From contig NZ_FOYF01000002.1 of the NCBI RefSeq assembly GCF_900115925.1, forward strand, positions 344,194-408,193: DNA of 64,000 bases, written 5' to 3'. The DNA comes from Bacillus sp. cl95 (GTDB lineage: Bacteria > Bacillota > Bacilli > Bacillales > Cytobacillaceae). The notes below the pieces were generated by a model. That model saw only the letters and a list, made by a program, of their open reading frames with translations. It did no database searches and was not told where the DNA came from. Every line of letters starts with the position of its first letter. The stretch's first letter is position 1. The position numbers and the translations under genes were made by a program. Of the stretch, positions 1 through 8,751 are shown piece by piece.

Positions 1-648
1 ACCTTAGCTCATGAATTAGGCCATGGCTTCCATACCTATGCAATGAGGGATTTGCATCAACTGAATCGTAATTATGCGATGAATGTTGCCGAAACAGCCT
101 CTACTTTTGCTGAAATGATTGTGGCGGATGCGTCACTGAAGGAAGCAAAATCGAAAGAGGAAAAAATAGCATTACTAGACGATAAATTGCAGCGTTCTGT
201 TGCATTGCTAATGAATATTCACGCGAGATTCTTATTCGAAACCAGATTTTATGAAAAGAGAAAAGAAGGCCCTGTTAGTAAAGAAATTCTAAATGATCTT
301 ATGCTCTCAGCTCAGAAAGAAGCATACTCTCATTCACTATCAGAATATCACCAGCTATTTTGGGCATCAAAGTTACACTTCTTTATAACAGGTGTGCCGT
401 TTTATAACTTCCCATATACATTCGGATTCCTGTTTTCCTTAGGGATATATGCGAAAGCAATCGAAGAAGGAACAGGGTATGAGCAAAAGTATATTGCCTT
501 ACTTAAAGACACGGCTTCTATGACTGTAGAGGAACTTGCACTTAAACACTTAGATGTTGATCTAACAACTCCTGAATTTTGGGGAAAAGCAATGGAATTG
601 TGTATGCAAGACGTTGAAGAGTTCCTCACTTTAACCAAAGAAGATTAA
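1..648 (+). CDS. M3 family oligoendopeptidase, 3' part (5' end outside window)
   Basis: This is the C-terminal part of a zinc metallopeptidase of the M3 (thimet/PepF) family, cytosolic enzymes that cut short peptides. The reading frame is open from the first base. Codons 4-8 read HELGH, the zinc-binding HExxH motif, followed by GFHTYAMR. The rest is helical, with the family patterns NVAETASTFAEM (the downstream glutamate is the expected third zinc ligand) and FPYTFGFLFSLGIYA. An ATG at 43 opens a shorter frame but would discard the active site, so it is not the start. About two thirds of the protein lies upstream of the window. A hairpin terminator follows. The family call is confident; which PepF paralogue this is cannot be decided. 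Confidence 0.9.
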   Translation, partial: TLAHELGHGFHTYAMRDLHQLNRNYAMNVAETASTFAEMIVADASLKEAKSKEEKIALLDDKLQRSVALLMNIHARFLFETRFYEKRKEGPVSKEILNDLMLSAQKEAYSHSLSEYHQLFWASKLHFFITGVPFYNFPYTFGFLFSLGIYAKAIEEGTGYEQKYIALLKDTASMTVEELALKHLDVDLTTPEFWGKAMELCMQDVEEFLTLTKED

Positions 649-708
649 TTTGATTTAATCGGAGAAATCTCCACCAGGTAGTAATCAAATAATTTTATTA
701 TGAATATG

Positions 709-746
709 TGACACCTCCAAAATAAAAAATTGGGGGTGTTTTATAT
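709..746 (+). terminator. Bidirectional intrinsic terminator between the oligoendopeptidase gene and pssA
   Basis: An inverted repeat ACACCTCCAA / TTGGGGGTGT (one mismatch) with an A-rich loop is followed by TTTTATATTTT on the plus strand. The two genes converge here, and pssA stops at 741-743, so the hairpin can end both transcripts. Confidence 0.7.
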
Positions 747-1280
747 TTTCTTCAGTTTAAATGGGCTGATCATTAAGAAGGATAATATCATCATATAAAA
801 AATATAAAAATATAATGACAGGAACGGTTCTAAGAGAAAACTTAAGGTTGCCAAACAGCCAGCAACGGTGATTGGGAGGCCTACGAAGTAGCCTTTGTCT
901 TCCATAATATTGAATCTGGCAAGTCGGAATGCCCCGCATGCAATATAAGAAATAGTAATAAAAGAACCCAGTGCTCCAAGTTGATGCAAAATTCCTTGAT
1001 ATAGTAATAGTGCTGGGGCTACTCCAAATGATATAATATCACTCATGGAATCAAGTTGTTTTCCTAGGGAAGATTCAATTTTAAGTTTTCTCGCCGTCAT
1101 TCCGTCAAATCGATCAGCAAATGCAGCGATAAAAATCAGTAGCAAACTTAATTTTAGATTTCCGTTAGTGGTTTCAATGATGGAATAGCCGCCTAAAAAT
1201 AAATTGGCCATTGTCAGAACATTGGCCGTTTGTGCTTTTAGTTTTTTGATTGTGTGATCAAGGGCTTCTTGTAAAAACAA
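741..1280 (-). CDS. pssA: CDP-diacylglycerol--serine O-phosphatidyltransferase
   Basis: The enzyme makes phosphatidylserine from CDP-diacylglycerol and serine in the membrane, the first committed step to phosphatidylethanolamine. The 179-residue protein carries the CDP-alcohol phosphatidyltransferase signature DGxxARx8Gx3Dx3D: D59-G60, A63-R64, G73, D77, D81. Several hydrophobic segments surround it, as expected for this integral membrane family. The start is a TTG at 1280 behind AGGAGTGAGG. Phosphatidylserine decarboxylase (psd) is transcribed divergently about 120 bp away, so the two consecutive enzymes are neighbours, but not in one operon as in B. subtilis. Confidence 0.9.
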   Translation of the reverse strand: MFLQEALDHTIKKLKAQTANVLTMANLFLGGYSIIETTNGNLKLSLLLIFIAAFADRFDGMTARKLKIESSLGKQLDSMSDIISFGVAPALLLYQGILHQLGALGSFITISYIACGAFRLARFNIMEDKGYFVGLPITVAGCLATLSFLLEPFLSLYFYIFYMMILSFLMISPFKLKKI

Positions 1281-1403
1281 AAATCCTCACTCCTTCTGTA
1301 TCGGGTGGGATGACAACGTATCATATATAATTAATACTTATTTTAAAATTTTTTATGACTGTTCATAAAGAGAATTTTGACACCATTTGGAGGAATGAAA
1401 TAC

Positions 1404-2180
1404 ATGCAAACCATCTATCGTTTTTTGATTGAGCTTACCAATGGACGGTTCACTTCCGGCCTCTTAAGCAAATTTTCACAGTCTACAGCAAGTAAATTCA
1501 TTGTTTCATCTTTTGCAAAGACCTACCGTTTAAACGTAAGTGAAATGGAGAAATCATTACACGACTTCCCGACACTTCACGATCTTTTTGTAAGAAGGTT
1601 GAAGAAAGATGCAAGGCCTATTGATCAAGGTACAAAGTCTGTTGTCAGCCCCGTTGATGCCGTTATTGAAGATATAGGGAGCATACAGCCAACAAGTAAT
1701 ATTGTCGTTAAAGGGAAAACGTATTCTATTGGTGAGATGCTTGGTGAAAAAGAAGTACTAACAAAATATCTGGGCGGGACATACATGATTTTCTATTTAA
1801 GTCCTAGCCATTATCACCGCATACATAGTCCGGTAAGCGGGGAAGTTGTAAAACAATGGACTCTCGGAAAGAAATCGTATCCTGTAAACAAACTAGGCTT
1901 AAAATATGGTAGAGATACTCTATCAAAAAACTATCGGAAAATTACAGAAGTGAAGACAGAAAATGGACATGTTTCGATTGTTAAGGTCGGAGCGATGTTT
2001 GTAAATTCCATCGAAACTACACATGATGGTAGTTTATTGACTAAAGGAAGCGAAATGGCGTATTTCACCTTTGGTTCAACCATTGTTTTATTATTCGAGG
2101 CAGGTAAATTCAAGGTTGACTCTACGATATCAACCCCAAAAGATATCAGGGTTGGAGAGAAAATCGGGGAATTATTGTAA
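1404..2180 (+). CDS. psd: Phosphatidylserine decarboxylase proenzyme
   Basis: The enzyme decarboxylates phosphatidylserine to phosphatidylethanolamine, completing the pathway begun by PssA. The 258-residue protein contains the autocleavage motif FGST at about residues 223-226; the serine becomes the pyruvoyl cofactor of the small alpha chain, leaving about 34 C-terminal residues. Other family blocks are SPVDAVIEDIG, YLSPSHYHRIHSP and SYPVNKLGLKYG. The frame is open from a TTG at 1377, but GGAGGA at 1389-1394 sits nine bases before the ATG at 1404, and B. subtilis Psd aligns from there. A weak hairpin with a T-run follows. Confidence 0.92.
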   Translation: MQTIYRFLIELTNGRFTSGLLSKFSQSTASKFIVSSFAKTYRLNVSEMEKSLHDFPTLHDLFVRRLKKDARPIDQGTKSVVSPVDAVIEDIGSIQPTSNIVVKGKTYSIGEMLGEKEVLTKYLGGTYMIFYLSPSHYHRIHSPVSGEVVKQWTLGKKSYPVNKLGLKYGRDTLSKNYRKITEVKTENGHVSIVKVGAMFVNSIETTHDGSLLTKGSEMAYFTFGSTIVLLFEAGKFKVDSTISTPKDIRVGEKIGELL

Positions 2181-2199
2181 AACATTAAAAGGATTGATC

Positions 2200-2232
2200 A
2201 CGGCGCAATCTAAAATTGCGTCGTTGTTTTTT
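2200..2232 (+). terminator. Intrinsic terminator after psd
   Basis: A short stem (CGCAAT at 2204-2209, ATTGCG at 2215-2220) is followed by a T-rich tract (TTGTTTTTTC). The stem is weak, but the position right after psd fits. Confidence 0.5.
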
Positions 2233-2244
2233 CTATTATTAAGC

Positions 2245-2266
2245 AAAAAAAAAAGCCCCTGAGGGC
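2245..2266 (-). terminator. Intrinsic terminator of sda
   Basis: Reading the minus strand, a GCCC-loop-GGGC hairpin (2255-2266) is followed by a run of ten T residues, directly after the sda stop codon. Confidence 0.75.
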
Positions 2267-2270
2267 AAAT

Positions 2271-2411
2271 TTATGATGATCTTCTAATGCGGTTAGATAG
2301 TGAGCGTCGGTGAATTTCAGTTTCAATGAGGACAATAAAATCTGAACTGAGATTCAATTCTCTAGCTTTGTGATACGATTCGATTAATAATTCGTCGGAT
2401 AATTTACGCAT
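2271..2411 (-). CDS. sda: Sporulation checkpoint inhibitor Sda
   Basis: Sda is a small helical-hairpin protein that binds the sporulation histidine kinase KinA and blocks its autophosphorylation, stopping sporulation when replication is perturbed. The 46-residue product begins [13 protein letters not shown] and ends in an Arg/Ser-rich tail. Length and the first dozen residues match B. subtilis Sda almost exactly. The start ATG at 2411 lies nine bases after GGAGGTG (2421-2427). In B. subtilis, sda lies beside yqeG and is activated by DnaA; here DnaA-box matches are found in the same intergenic region. Identification is confident despite the small size. Confidence 0.95.
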   Translation of the reverse strand: MRKLSDELLIESYHKARELNLSSDFIVLIETEIHRRSLSNRIRRSS

Positions 2412-2545
2412 ACCAGATTTCACCTCCAGGCCATAAAATTAATTACTTTCGTTGATACTATTTATATATGAGTGTACATATAATGATAAGTTCATATGTT
2501 GTATCCTTACTTTATCAGACAACAGTCGCAAGAACAATCGTTCTG

Positions 2546-2644
2546 TTATCCACATGCAAAAGTGGATAAGTTGTGTTTAATTTGTTTATAAATGGAAAAA
2601 AAGTAATGGAAATAAGGGGGATAATGTTAGTAAAGTTATCCACA
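2546..2644. promoter_or_regulatory. DnaA-box cluster between sda and yqeG
   Basis: Two perfect DnaA boxes TTATCCACA occur at 2546-2554 and 2636-2644. An inverted near-match AGTGGATAA (one mismatch) is at 2561-2569. In B. subtilis, DnaA binds the corresponding region, regulates sda and has been described as an oriC-independent DnaA-box cluster. The remaining sequence between 2412 and 2789 is AT-rich; I see no further gene in it. Confidence 0.8.
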
Positions 2645-2789
2645 AAAAAATATCGGAGTTTTTTGTCGAAAAGTATTTTTGAATCTTTGGAAAAATAGCC
2701 TTTTTATAACTTTTCTTTGAAAGAGAAGGCGAAATTGGTTATGATGATAACATTATTAAAAGGATCTATATTAATGAGGTGTAATGACT

Positions 2790-3308
2790 GTGCTAAAGGA
2801 TTTCTTACCTACAGAACATGTGAAAAGTATATTTGATATCACTCCCGAAGCTTTGAAAGAAAAAGGGATAAAAGGAATTATCACGGATTTGGACAATACA
2901 TTGGTCGAATGGGATCGACCATATGCAACGCCAAAACTAATTACGTGGTTCGACAATATGAGAAAGAACGAGATTTTGGTAACCATCGTATCAAATAATA
3001 ATGAAAATCGTGTTCGTGCTTTTTCGGATCCTTTAGGGATTCCGTTCATTTTCCAAGCTAGAAAACCAATGGGACGAGCATTCCGCAAAGCAATCCAACA
3101 AATGGGCATCAAGAAGGAAGAAGCAGTTGTTATTGGTGATCAGCTACTGACAGACGTCTTGGGAGGGAACCGAAATGGATTCCATACTATTTTGGTCGTT
3201 CCAGTAGCTCAGACGGACGGATTTGTAACAAAGTTCAATCGCAAGGTTGAAAGAAGAATACTAAATTGGTTTAGAAAAAAAGGCATGATTCAGTGGGAGG
3301 ACCAATAA
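2790..3308 (+). CDS. yqeG: YqeG family HAD-IIIA phosphatase
   Basis: This is a cytosolic HAD-superfamily phosphatase of about 172 residues whose physiological substrate is not established. Motif I is DLDNT (D33 and D35, nucleophile and general acid), motif II is the VSNN segment, and motif IV is GDQLLTDVLGGN near residue 115. The frame is also open from an ATG at 2784, but GAGGTG at 2776-2781 places the GTG at 2790 at better spacing and gives the family N-terminus (MLKDFLPTEHVKSIFDITPE). It is the first gene of the run to yqeM, and yqeH starts on the base after its stop codon. Confidence 0.9.
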   Translation: MLKDFLPTEHVKSIFDITPEALKEKGIKGIITDLDNTLVEWDRPYATPKLITWFDNMRKNEILVTIVSNNNENRVRAFSDPLGIPFIFQARKPMGRAFRKAIQQMGIKKEEAVVIGDQLLTDVLGGNRNGFHTILVVPVAQTDGFVTKFNRKVERRILNWFRKKGMIQWEDQ

Positions 3309-4412
3309 GTGAGTGAACAACATATTTGTATAGGTTGTGGCGTAAAAATTCAGACCGAAAATGTAAATGAATTAGGATATGCACCGGTCTCAGCAATCGA
3401 AAAGGACATGATTGTTTGTCAACGCTGCTTCAAATTGAAACATTATAATGAAGTACAGGATGTAAACTTGACTGATGATGATTTCTTGAAAATTCTTAAT
3501 GGAATCGGAAAAAGTGATGCACTTATCGTCAAAATCGTCGACATTTTCGATTTCAATGGCAGCTGGCTACCTGGTATGCACCGTTTTGCAGGAAACAATA
3601 AAATTCTACTAGTTGGGAACAAGGTAGATTTACTGCCGAAGTCTGTTAAGCATCATAAACTGATCCATTGGATGAAGAATGAAGCGAGAGAGTTGGGTTT
3701 AAGACCTGAGGAAGTTTATCTCGTGAGTGCTGCGAAGGGACAAAATATTAAAGAAACAGCGGCGGCCATTGACGAGTTCCGGGAAGGCAAAGATGTTTAT
3801 GTTGTCGGATGTACAAATGTGGGTAAATCCACATTTATTAACCGCATTATTAAAGAAGTTACTGGAGATGGAGATGTTATTACTACTTCCCATTTCCCTG
3901 GCACTACTTTGGATATTATTAAAATCCCACTTGACGATGAGAAGGCCATTATCGATACACCTGGGATTATCAATCATCATCAAATGGCCCATTATGTTGA
4001 TAAAAGGGACTTGAAAGTCATTACTCCGAAACAGGAAATCAAGCCAAAAGTGTATCAGTTAAATGAAGGCCAAACGTTATTTTTTGGTGGTTTAGCTAGA
4101 TTTGATTATGTAAGCGGTGGTAGACGTTCGTTTGTTTGCCATTTCTCTAACAACATTAATATCCATCGTACGAAGACAGAGCAAGCAACTGAATTATATA
4201 AAAAGCATGTAGGTCAAATGCTCACACCACCAAGAGTTGAACAATTAGATACTTTTCCAGAACTTGTGAAACAAGAATTCATGATCAAGGAAGCAAAGAC
4301 AGACATCGTCTTTTCAGGTCTTGGGTGGATTACAGTGAACGAACCAGGTGCTAAGGTTGTTGCCTACGTTCCAAAAGGTGTACAGACGTTACTGCGTAAA
4401 TCGTTGATATAA
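3309..4412 (+). CDS. yqeH: Circularly permuted ribosome-biogenesis GTPase YqeH
   Basis: YqeH is a GTPase needed for assembly of the 30S subunit and maturation of 16S rRNA. An N-terminal zinc finger (C7xxC10 and C37QRC40) precedes a permuted G domain: the G4 motif NKVD (104-107) comes before the P-loop GCTNVGKST (167-175) and G3 DTPG (216-219). This order is diagnostic of the YlqF/YqeH group. A C-terminal domain follows. The start is the GTG immediately after the yqeG stop. The length of 367 residues is normal for the family. Confidence 0.95.
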   Translation: MSEQHICIGCGVKIQTENVNELGYAPVSAIEKDMIVCQRCFKLKHYNEVQDVNLTDDDFLKILNGIGKSDALIVKIVDIFDFNGSWLPGMHRFAGNNKILLVGNKVDLLPKSVKHHKLIHWMKNEARELGLRPEEVYLVSAAKGQNIKETAAAIDEFREGKDVYVVGCTNVGKSTFINRIIKEVTGDGDVITTSHFPGTTLDIIKIPLDDEKAIIDTPGIINHHQMAHYVDKRDLKVITPKQEIKPKVYQLNEGQTLFFGGLARFDYVSGGRRSFVCHFSNNINIHRTKTEQATELYKKHVGQMLTPPRVEQLDTFPELVKQEFMIKEAKTDIVFSGLGWITVNEPGAKVVAYVPKGVQTLLRKSLI

Positions 4413-4426
4413 CGGAGGATTTGTGA

Positions 4427-5266
4427 GTGAAGAAGTTATTGGCAGTTTTGGGTGATCCAATTGAGCACAGTCTTTCTCCAATCATGCATAACGATCTTCT
4501 CGGTTATTATAAGATTGACGCTCATTACCATCCTCTAAGAGTAAAAAAAGAAGATTTACCGAATGCGGTAAAGGGTCTAAAAGCGATTGGAGCATCAGGT
4601 TTTAACGTAACTATTCCACATAAAACGTCCATCATGCCCTTGCTTGATCGGATTGATGAGCTAGCGTTAAAAATTGGTGCGGTAAATACGGTCGTCAAAG
4701 AAGCTGGACAATTTGTAGGTTACAACACTGATGGTCCTGGATTTATCAGGGGTTTAGAACAGGCAATTGATTCTATCCAGAATCGTAAGGCATTAATAGT
4801 TGGGGCTGGTGGAGCGGCACGCGCCATTTATTTTTCACTAGCTCAAAAAGGCGTGAAAAAGATTGATATTGCTAACCGTACCGTTTCGAAAGCAGAAGAG
4901 CTTATCAGTGAGTGTCCGTATTCGGTAGATTCAATTGCGATTTCGTTAGAGGAGATCGAGGGGCAATTAAGTGACTATGACTTGATTATCCAAACGACGC
5001 AAATTGGGATGTATCCACAAACGAATGAACAGCCATTGTCACTTAAGTCTCTAAATAAAGATGCTTTTGTTTGTGATATCATTTATAATCCATTTGAATC
5101 TCAATTTTTGCGGGAAGCTAGAATAAACGGTTGCGGAACCCAAAACGGGATAGAAATGTTTGTATTTCAGGGTGCGCTTGCATTTGAGAAATGGACAGGG
5201 ATATTTCCTGAAACGAATAGAATGAAAAATATTGTTATGGAACAACTAGGAGGAACAAAATGTTAA
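4427..5266 (+). CDS. aroE: Shikimate dehydrogenase
   Basis: AroE reduces 3-dehydroshikimate to shikimate with NADPH in aromatic amino acid synthesis. Its 279 residues show the substrate-site block SLSPIMHN, catalytic lysine K66 in NVTIPHK, aspartate D102 in NTDGPG, and the NADP-binding glycine loop GAGGA at 126-130. The GTG start at 4427 is preceded by CGGAGGA at 4413-4419. Its end overlaps the start of the next gene by seven bases, so the two are co-translated in the yqeH-yhbY run. Confidence 0.95.
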   Translation: MKKLLAVLGDPIEHSLSPIMHNDLLGYYKIDAHYHPLRVKKEDLPNAVKGLKAIGASGFNVTIPHKTSIMPLLDRIDELALKIGAVNTVVKEAGQFVGYNTDGPGFIRGLEQAIDSIQNRKALIVGAGGAARAIYFSLAQKGVKKIDIANRTVSKAEELISECPYSVDSIAISLEEIEGQLSDYDLIIQTTQIGMYPQTNEQPLSLKSLNKDAFVCDIIYNPFESQFLREARINGCGTQNGIEMFVFQGALAFEKWTGIFPETNRMKNIVMEQLGGTKC

Positions 5267-5550
5267 CAGGTAAACAAAAAAGGTTTTTACGAGCGAAAGC
5301 ACACCATTTGAATCCCATTTTCCAAGTAGGAAAAGGTGGAGTTAACGAAAATATGATTAAGCAAATTGGTGAGGCTCTTGAAGTAAGAGAATTATTAAAG
5401 GTAAGTATCTTGCAAAATTGTGATCAAGACCGCAACGAAGCAGCTCATGAGCTTGTGGAAGGATCAGGAGCGGAACTGGTTCAAATTATCGGGAATACAA
5501 TTGTCCTTTATAAGGAATCTAAAGAAAACAAACAAATTGTTTTACCATAA
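5260..5550 (+). CDS. yhbY: CRM-domain RNA-binding protein YhbY/YqeI
   Basis: This 96-residue protein consists of a single CRM (YhbY-type) RNA-binding domain. It is thought to act in assembly of the large ribosomal subunit. The conserved core is visible: LTGKQKRFLRAKAH at the start, then NPIFQVGKGG (the GxxG-type loop) and a C-terminal IGNTIVLYKES strand. Its ATG overlaps the end of aroE (GGAGGAACAAAATG). Confidence 0.92.
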   Translation: MLTGKQKRFLRAKAHHLNPIFQVGKGGVNENMIKQIGEALEVRELLKVSILQNCDQDRNEAAHELVEGSGAELVQIIGNTIVLYKESKENKQIVLP

Positions 5551-5598
5551 ATAAAAATTCTCTTGTCTTGAAGTTCGGTCTTGGAAGGAGGAAAAAGA

Positions 5599-6204
5599 TT
5601 GAAGAAAATTGGAATACTTGGTGGTACTTTTGATCCCCCGCATAACGGACATTTGCTTATAGCGAATGAAGTTCTGAATGCTCTCCAATTAGAAGAAATC
5701 TGGTTTATGCCAAACCAAGAACCTCCCCATAAAAAAAGATCGAACTCTGTTTCAAATGACGATCGAGTCCAGATGCTTGAACTTGCGATAAGCGACAATA
5801 AGAGGTTCAAGATTGAGAAAATCGAACTCGAACGACATGGGCCGTCCTATACGATTGATACGATGAAAATCTTAACCGAAATCCATAAAGAGTACCGTTT
5901 TTATTTTATCATCGGTGCGGATATGGTGGAGTATCTGCCCAAATGGAACAAAATTGAGGAACTGATTAGCCTCGTTAAATTTGTAGGGGTACAGCGTCCT
6001 GGCTATAAAGTGGAATCAGATTTTCCGATTTTATATGTTGAAGTTCCTCAAATGGAAATATCTTCGAGTGATATCCGTGCTAGAATACAAAAGGGCAAGC
6101 CTGTTAAGTATCTATTACCGGATTCAGTCATTTCTTACATGATGGGAGGACGGTTATATGAATCGGGAAAAAGCCTTGATGATCGTAAAAGCTCAATTGA
6201 CTGA
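5599..6204 (+). CDS. nadD: Nicotinate-nucleotide adenylyltransferase
   Basis: NadD adenylylates nicotinate mononucleotide to deamido-NAD in NAD synthesis. The protein begins [18 protein letters not shown], with the nucleotidyltransferase HxGH motif at H15-H18 and the second ATP-binding motif ISSSDIR near the C-terminus; 201 residues in all. The chosen start is the TTG at 5599, seven bases after AAGGAGG. The frame extends upstream to a TTG at 5581, which would place the Shine-Dalgarno inside the gene. The last 47 bases overlap yqeK. Confidence 0.95.
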   Translation: MKKIGILGGTFDPPHNGHLLIANEVLNALQLEEIWFMPNQEPPHKKRSNSVSNDDRVQMLELAISDNKRFKIEKIELERHGPSYTIDTMKILTEIHKEYRFYFIIGADMVEYLPKWNKIEELISLVKFVGVQRPGYKVESDFPILYVEVPQMEISSSDIRARIQKGKPVKYLLPDSVISYMMGGRLYESGKSLDDRKSSID

Positions 6205-6730
6205 ACATCGTTATCAGCATACAATTGGTGTTATGGAAACAGCGATCGGACTTGCCATGAAGTACGGAGCTGATGTAAAAAAAGCAGAAGTGGCTGCCAT
6301 ATTCCATGACTACGCTAAATTTCGGCCAAAAGACGAAATGAAGGTTGTTATTATTGAACAAAATTTTTCGAAAGATTTGTTAGAATACAACGAAGAATTG
6401 TGGCACGCTCCAGTTGGTGCTTACTTTGTTGAAAAGGAAGTAGGAATTACGGATCAAGAAGTTCTTGATGCGATTAGGTATCATACAGCTGGCAGACCTC
6501 AAATGACATTGCTTGAAAAGGTTATATATGTCGCGGATTATATCGAACCGGGTAGGCACTTCCCAGGGGTAGATCAAGTCAGGGACATGGCCAATTCTGA
6601 TTTGGATGAAGCCTTAATCCAAGCAATGAAGAATACAATCGGATTCTTGATGAAAAAGAGCCAGCCGGTCTATCCACAAACCTTCCAAACTTACAATGAC
6701 CTCGTTCAAACTAGGAGGAAAAAAGAATGA
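6158..6730 (+). CDS. yqeK: HD-domain hydrolase YqeK (Ap4A-type)
   Basis: This 190-residue HD-superfamily metal-dependent hydrolase belongs to the YqeK family, members of which hydrolyse diadenosine tetraphosphate symmetrically. Metal ligands are visible as H21, the HD pair H50-D51 in FHDYAKF, and later histidines (WHAP, RYHTAGR) with D in VADYIEPGR. It starts inside the end of nadD behind GGGAGGACGG, and its stop overlaps the rsfS start as ATGA. The reaction is assigned from family knowledge. Confidence 0.9.
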   Translation: MNREKALMIVKAQLTEHRYQHTIGVMETAIGLAMKYGADVKKAEVAAIFHDYAKFRPKDEMKVVIIEQNFSKDLLEYNEELWHAPVGAYFVEKEVGITDQEVLDAIRYHTAGRPQMTLLEKVIYVADYIEPGRHFPGVDQVRDMANSDLDEALIQAMKNTIGFLMKKSQPVYPQTFQTYNDLVQTRRKKE

Positions 6731-7083
6731 ACCAACAAGAATTACTAAAAGTGGCTGTGAAAGCTGCTGATGATAAAAGAGCTGAAGATATTGTAGCTTT
6801 AAACATGCAAGGTGTTTCTCTGATTGCTGACTATTTTGTTATTTGTCATGGTAACTCTGATAAGCAAGTACAGGCAATTGCAAGAGAAATCAAAGAGAAA
6901 TCAGAAGAAAACGGTTTTGACGTAAAAAGAATGGAAGGCTTTGACGAAGCACGATGGATTTTAGTAGACATAGGGGACGTAGTCGTTCATGTCTTCCATC
7001 ATGAAGAAAGAGGATACTACAATCTTGAAAGACTTTGGGGAGACGCTCCGCTTGAAAATCTTCAAAGCGTGATCAATCCATGA
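6727..7083 (+). CDS. rsfS: Ribosomal silencing factor RsfS
   Basis: RsfS binds protein L14 (uL14) on the 50S subunit and blocks joining with 30S during starvation. The 118-residue protein has the typical sequence KAADDKRAEDIVALN, ADYFVICHGNSDKQVQAIA and GYYNLERLWGDAP. It is coupled by ATGA overlaps to yqeK before it and yqeM after it. Confidence 0.95.
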   Translation: MNQQELLKVAVKAADDKRAEDIVALNMQGVSLIADYFVICHGNSDKQVQAIAREIKEKSEENGFDVKRMEGFDEARWILVDIGDVVVHVFHHEERGYYNLERLWGDAPLENLQSVINP

Positions 7084-7829
7084 GTTATGAAGGATTCGCC
7101 TATCTTTATGATGAATTGATGATTGACGCTCCCTATGATGATTGGAGCGATTTTGTTTCAGAGAAGCTGGCAAAATATCAAATTGCTCATAAAGATTTAC
7201 TCGATCTTGCATGTGGAACGGGAGAACTTTCCGTTCGGTTTGCAAGAAAGGGCTTTGAGGTTACAGGGGTGGACCTTTCTTCAGATATGCTTACAGTTGC
7301 CAATGATAAAGCTGAGCGTGAAGGATTATCGATAAGATTCTTTCAGCAAAATATGGCCGAGTTAGAGGGTATCGGGAAGTATGGAGTAGTGGGGATATTT
7401 TGCGACTCGCTTAACTACCTTCAAACTGAAGAAGAAGTATTACAGACTTTTCATAAAGTCCATGAACATATCAAGGACGATGGATTATTTGTGTTTGACG
7501 TCCATTCCATTTACAAAATAAATGAAGTTTTTGCTGATGAAACATATACTTTATCAGATGAAAAACTCTCTTATATTTGGAATTGTTTTAAAGGTGAATT
7601 TCCGAATAGTGTGGAACATGAATTAAGTTTCTTCGTTCTCGAGGAAGAGACAGGCAAATATGACCGCGTTGATGAACTTCATTTTCAAAGAACATATTCC
7701 CTCGAACAATACACAGCTTGGCTAACAGATGCGGGTTTTGAATTGTTGGAAGTAGTAGCTGATTTTCATCATACAGATCTTGCTCACGATTCCGAAAGGA
7801 TATTTTTTGTTGCGCGGAAGAGTAAGTAG
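7080..7829 (+). CDS. yqeM: Class I SAM-dependent methyltransferase YqeM
   Basis: This is a Rossmann-fold methyltransferase of 249 residues with motif I DLACGTGEL at 42-50 and an acidic residue at the end of strand beta 2 (VTGVDLS). The substrate is unknown. Conservation next to rsfS suggests a role linked to translation, but that is inference from position only. It is the last gene of the run, followed by a strong terminator. Confidence 0.88.
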   Translation: MSYEGFAYLYDELMIDAPYDDWSDFVSEKLAKYQIAHKDLLDLACGTGELSVRFARKGFEVTGVDLSSDMLTVANDKAEREGLSIRFFQQNMAELEGIGKYGVVGIFCDSLNYLQTEEEVLQTFHKVHEHIKDDGLFVFDVHSIYKINEVFADETYTLSDEKLSYIWNCFKGEFPNSVEHELSFFVLEEETGKYDRVDELHFQRTYSLEQYTAWLTDAGFELLEVVADFHHTDLAHDSERIFFVARKSK

Positions 7830-7850
7830 ATTGGTATGATTTTCCAAATT

Positions 7851-7882
7851 AAAAGCCATCCACTATAGGATGGCTTTTTACA
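7851..7882 (+). terminator. Intrinsic terminator after yqeM
   Basis: The perfect stem AAAAGCCATCC / GGATGGCTTTT has a six-base loop, with further T-runs downstream. It ends the yqeG-yqeM transcript and faces the convergent comER. Confidence 0.85.
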
Positions 7883-7929
7883 TTTTTTTTTAAAAGAAGA
7901 AGGAATTGTGATGGCGCTCTCGAATATTG

Positions 7930-8751
7930 TTAAGTAGAAAACTGCTTTTGTACCTTCTCTAAATCCTCTTCGAATTTTGCATGCGTTGCCTGAAACAAAT
8001 GTTCAAACATTTCTCCAACTTCCTTTTCAAGCACTTTAATACCTTCTCCGGTAATTCCACCCTTTACACATACCTTTTCCTGAAGTGTAGGCAGTGTATA
8101 ATGTCCTTGTCTCAATAATTCCCCAAGCCCTATTAGCATCTCACTTGTTAATTTAGTTGCCACTTCTTCGTTTATTTCTGTCTGTGAAGTAGCTGCTGAA
8201 ATGAATCGTTGTGACAAATAGCTAAAAAACGCAGGACCACAACTGACAATATCTGAAGCAACTCGTGTGATACTTTCCTCTATTTCTACAGGCACTGATA
8301 TTTTTGAAAACAAATCATCCATTCTTTTTTTCCACTCTGGCCTGCACCTATTACCAAAAGTCAGCAATGAAACACCTGAAAAAGCCCGGTTCGTGATGCT
8401 TGGAATGGCACGAACAACTGAGCAAGGCACAATGGACTCTAACTGTTCGACACTGATTGGACTTGTGATTGATACTAAACATTTTTGTTCGGTCAAATAC
8501 GGTTTAATTTTTTGTAATATTGGCCAAATATCCAACGGTTTCACGCAGATAAAAACCAAATCTGATTGAGCAGCTACTTCTTCTGCTGTCTTATCCACCC
8601 TTAACCCATTGTATTTATCTTTAAGCAACAATGCTTTTGATTTGGTCCTATTTGTAATCCGAGTAGAAGAAGGGGAAACAACTTTCTTGTCTAATAAGGA
8701 CTCGGCCAAAATTCTCCCCATATTACCCGTACCAATAATGCCTATCTTCAT
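7930..8751 (-). CDS. comER: ComER, pyrroline-5-carboxylate reductase family
   Basis: ComER is a ProC-like Rossmann protein (273 residues) encoded opposite the comE operon. In B. subtilis it is not required for competence; links to biofilm and sporulation control have been reported. The N-terminus MKIGIIGTGNMG is the NAD(P)-binding loop. The C-terminal segment GGITGEGIKVLE resembles the ProC dimer domain. The frame extends to an ATG at 8760, but that codon abuts the Shine-Dalgarno (8761-8766); the ATG at 8751 has proper spacing and gives the family N-terminus. Confidence 0.88.
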   Translation of the reverse strand: MKIGIIGTGNMGRILAESLLDKKVVSPSSTRITNRTKSKALLLKDKYNGLRVDKTAEEVAAQSDLVFICVKPLDIWPILQKIKPYLTEQKCLVSITSPISVEQLESIVPCSVVRAIPSITNRAFSGVSLLTFGNRCRPEWKKRMDDLFSKISVPVEIEESITRVASDIVSCGPAFFSYLSQRFISAATSQTEINEEVATKLTSEMLIGLGELLRQGHYTLPTLQEKVCVKGGITGEGIKVLEKEVGEMFEHLFQATHAKFEEDLEKVQKQFST

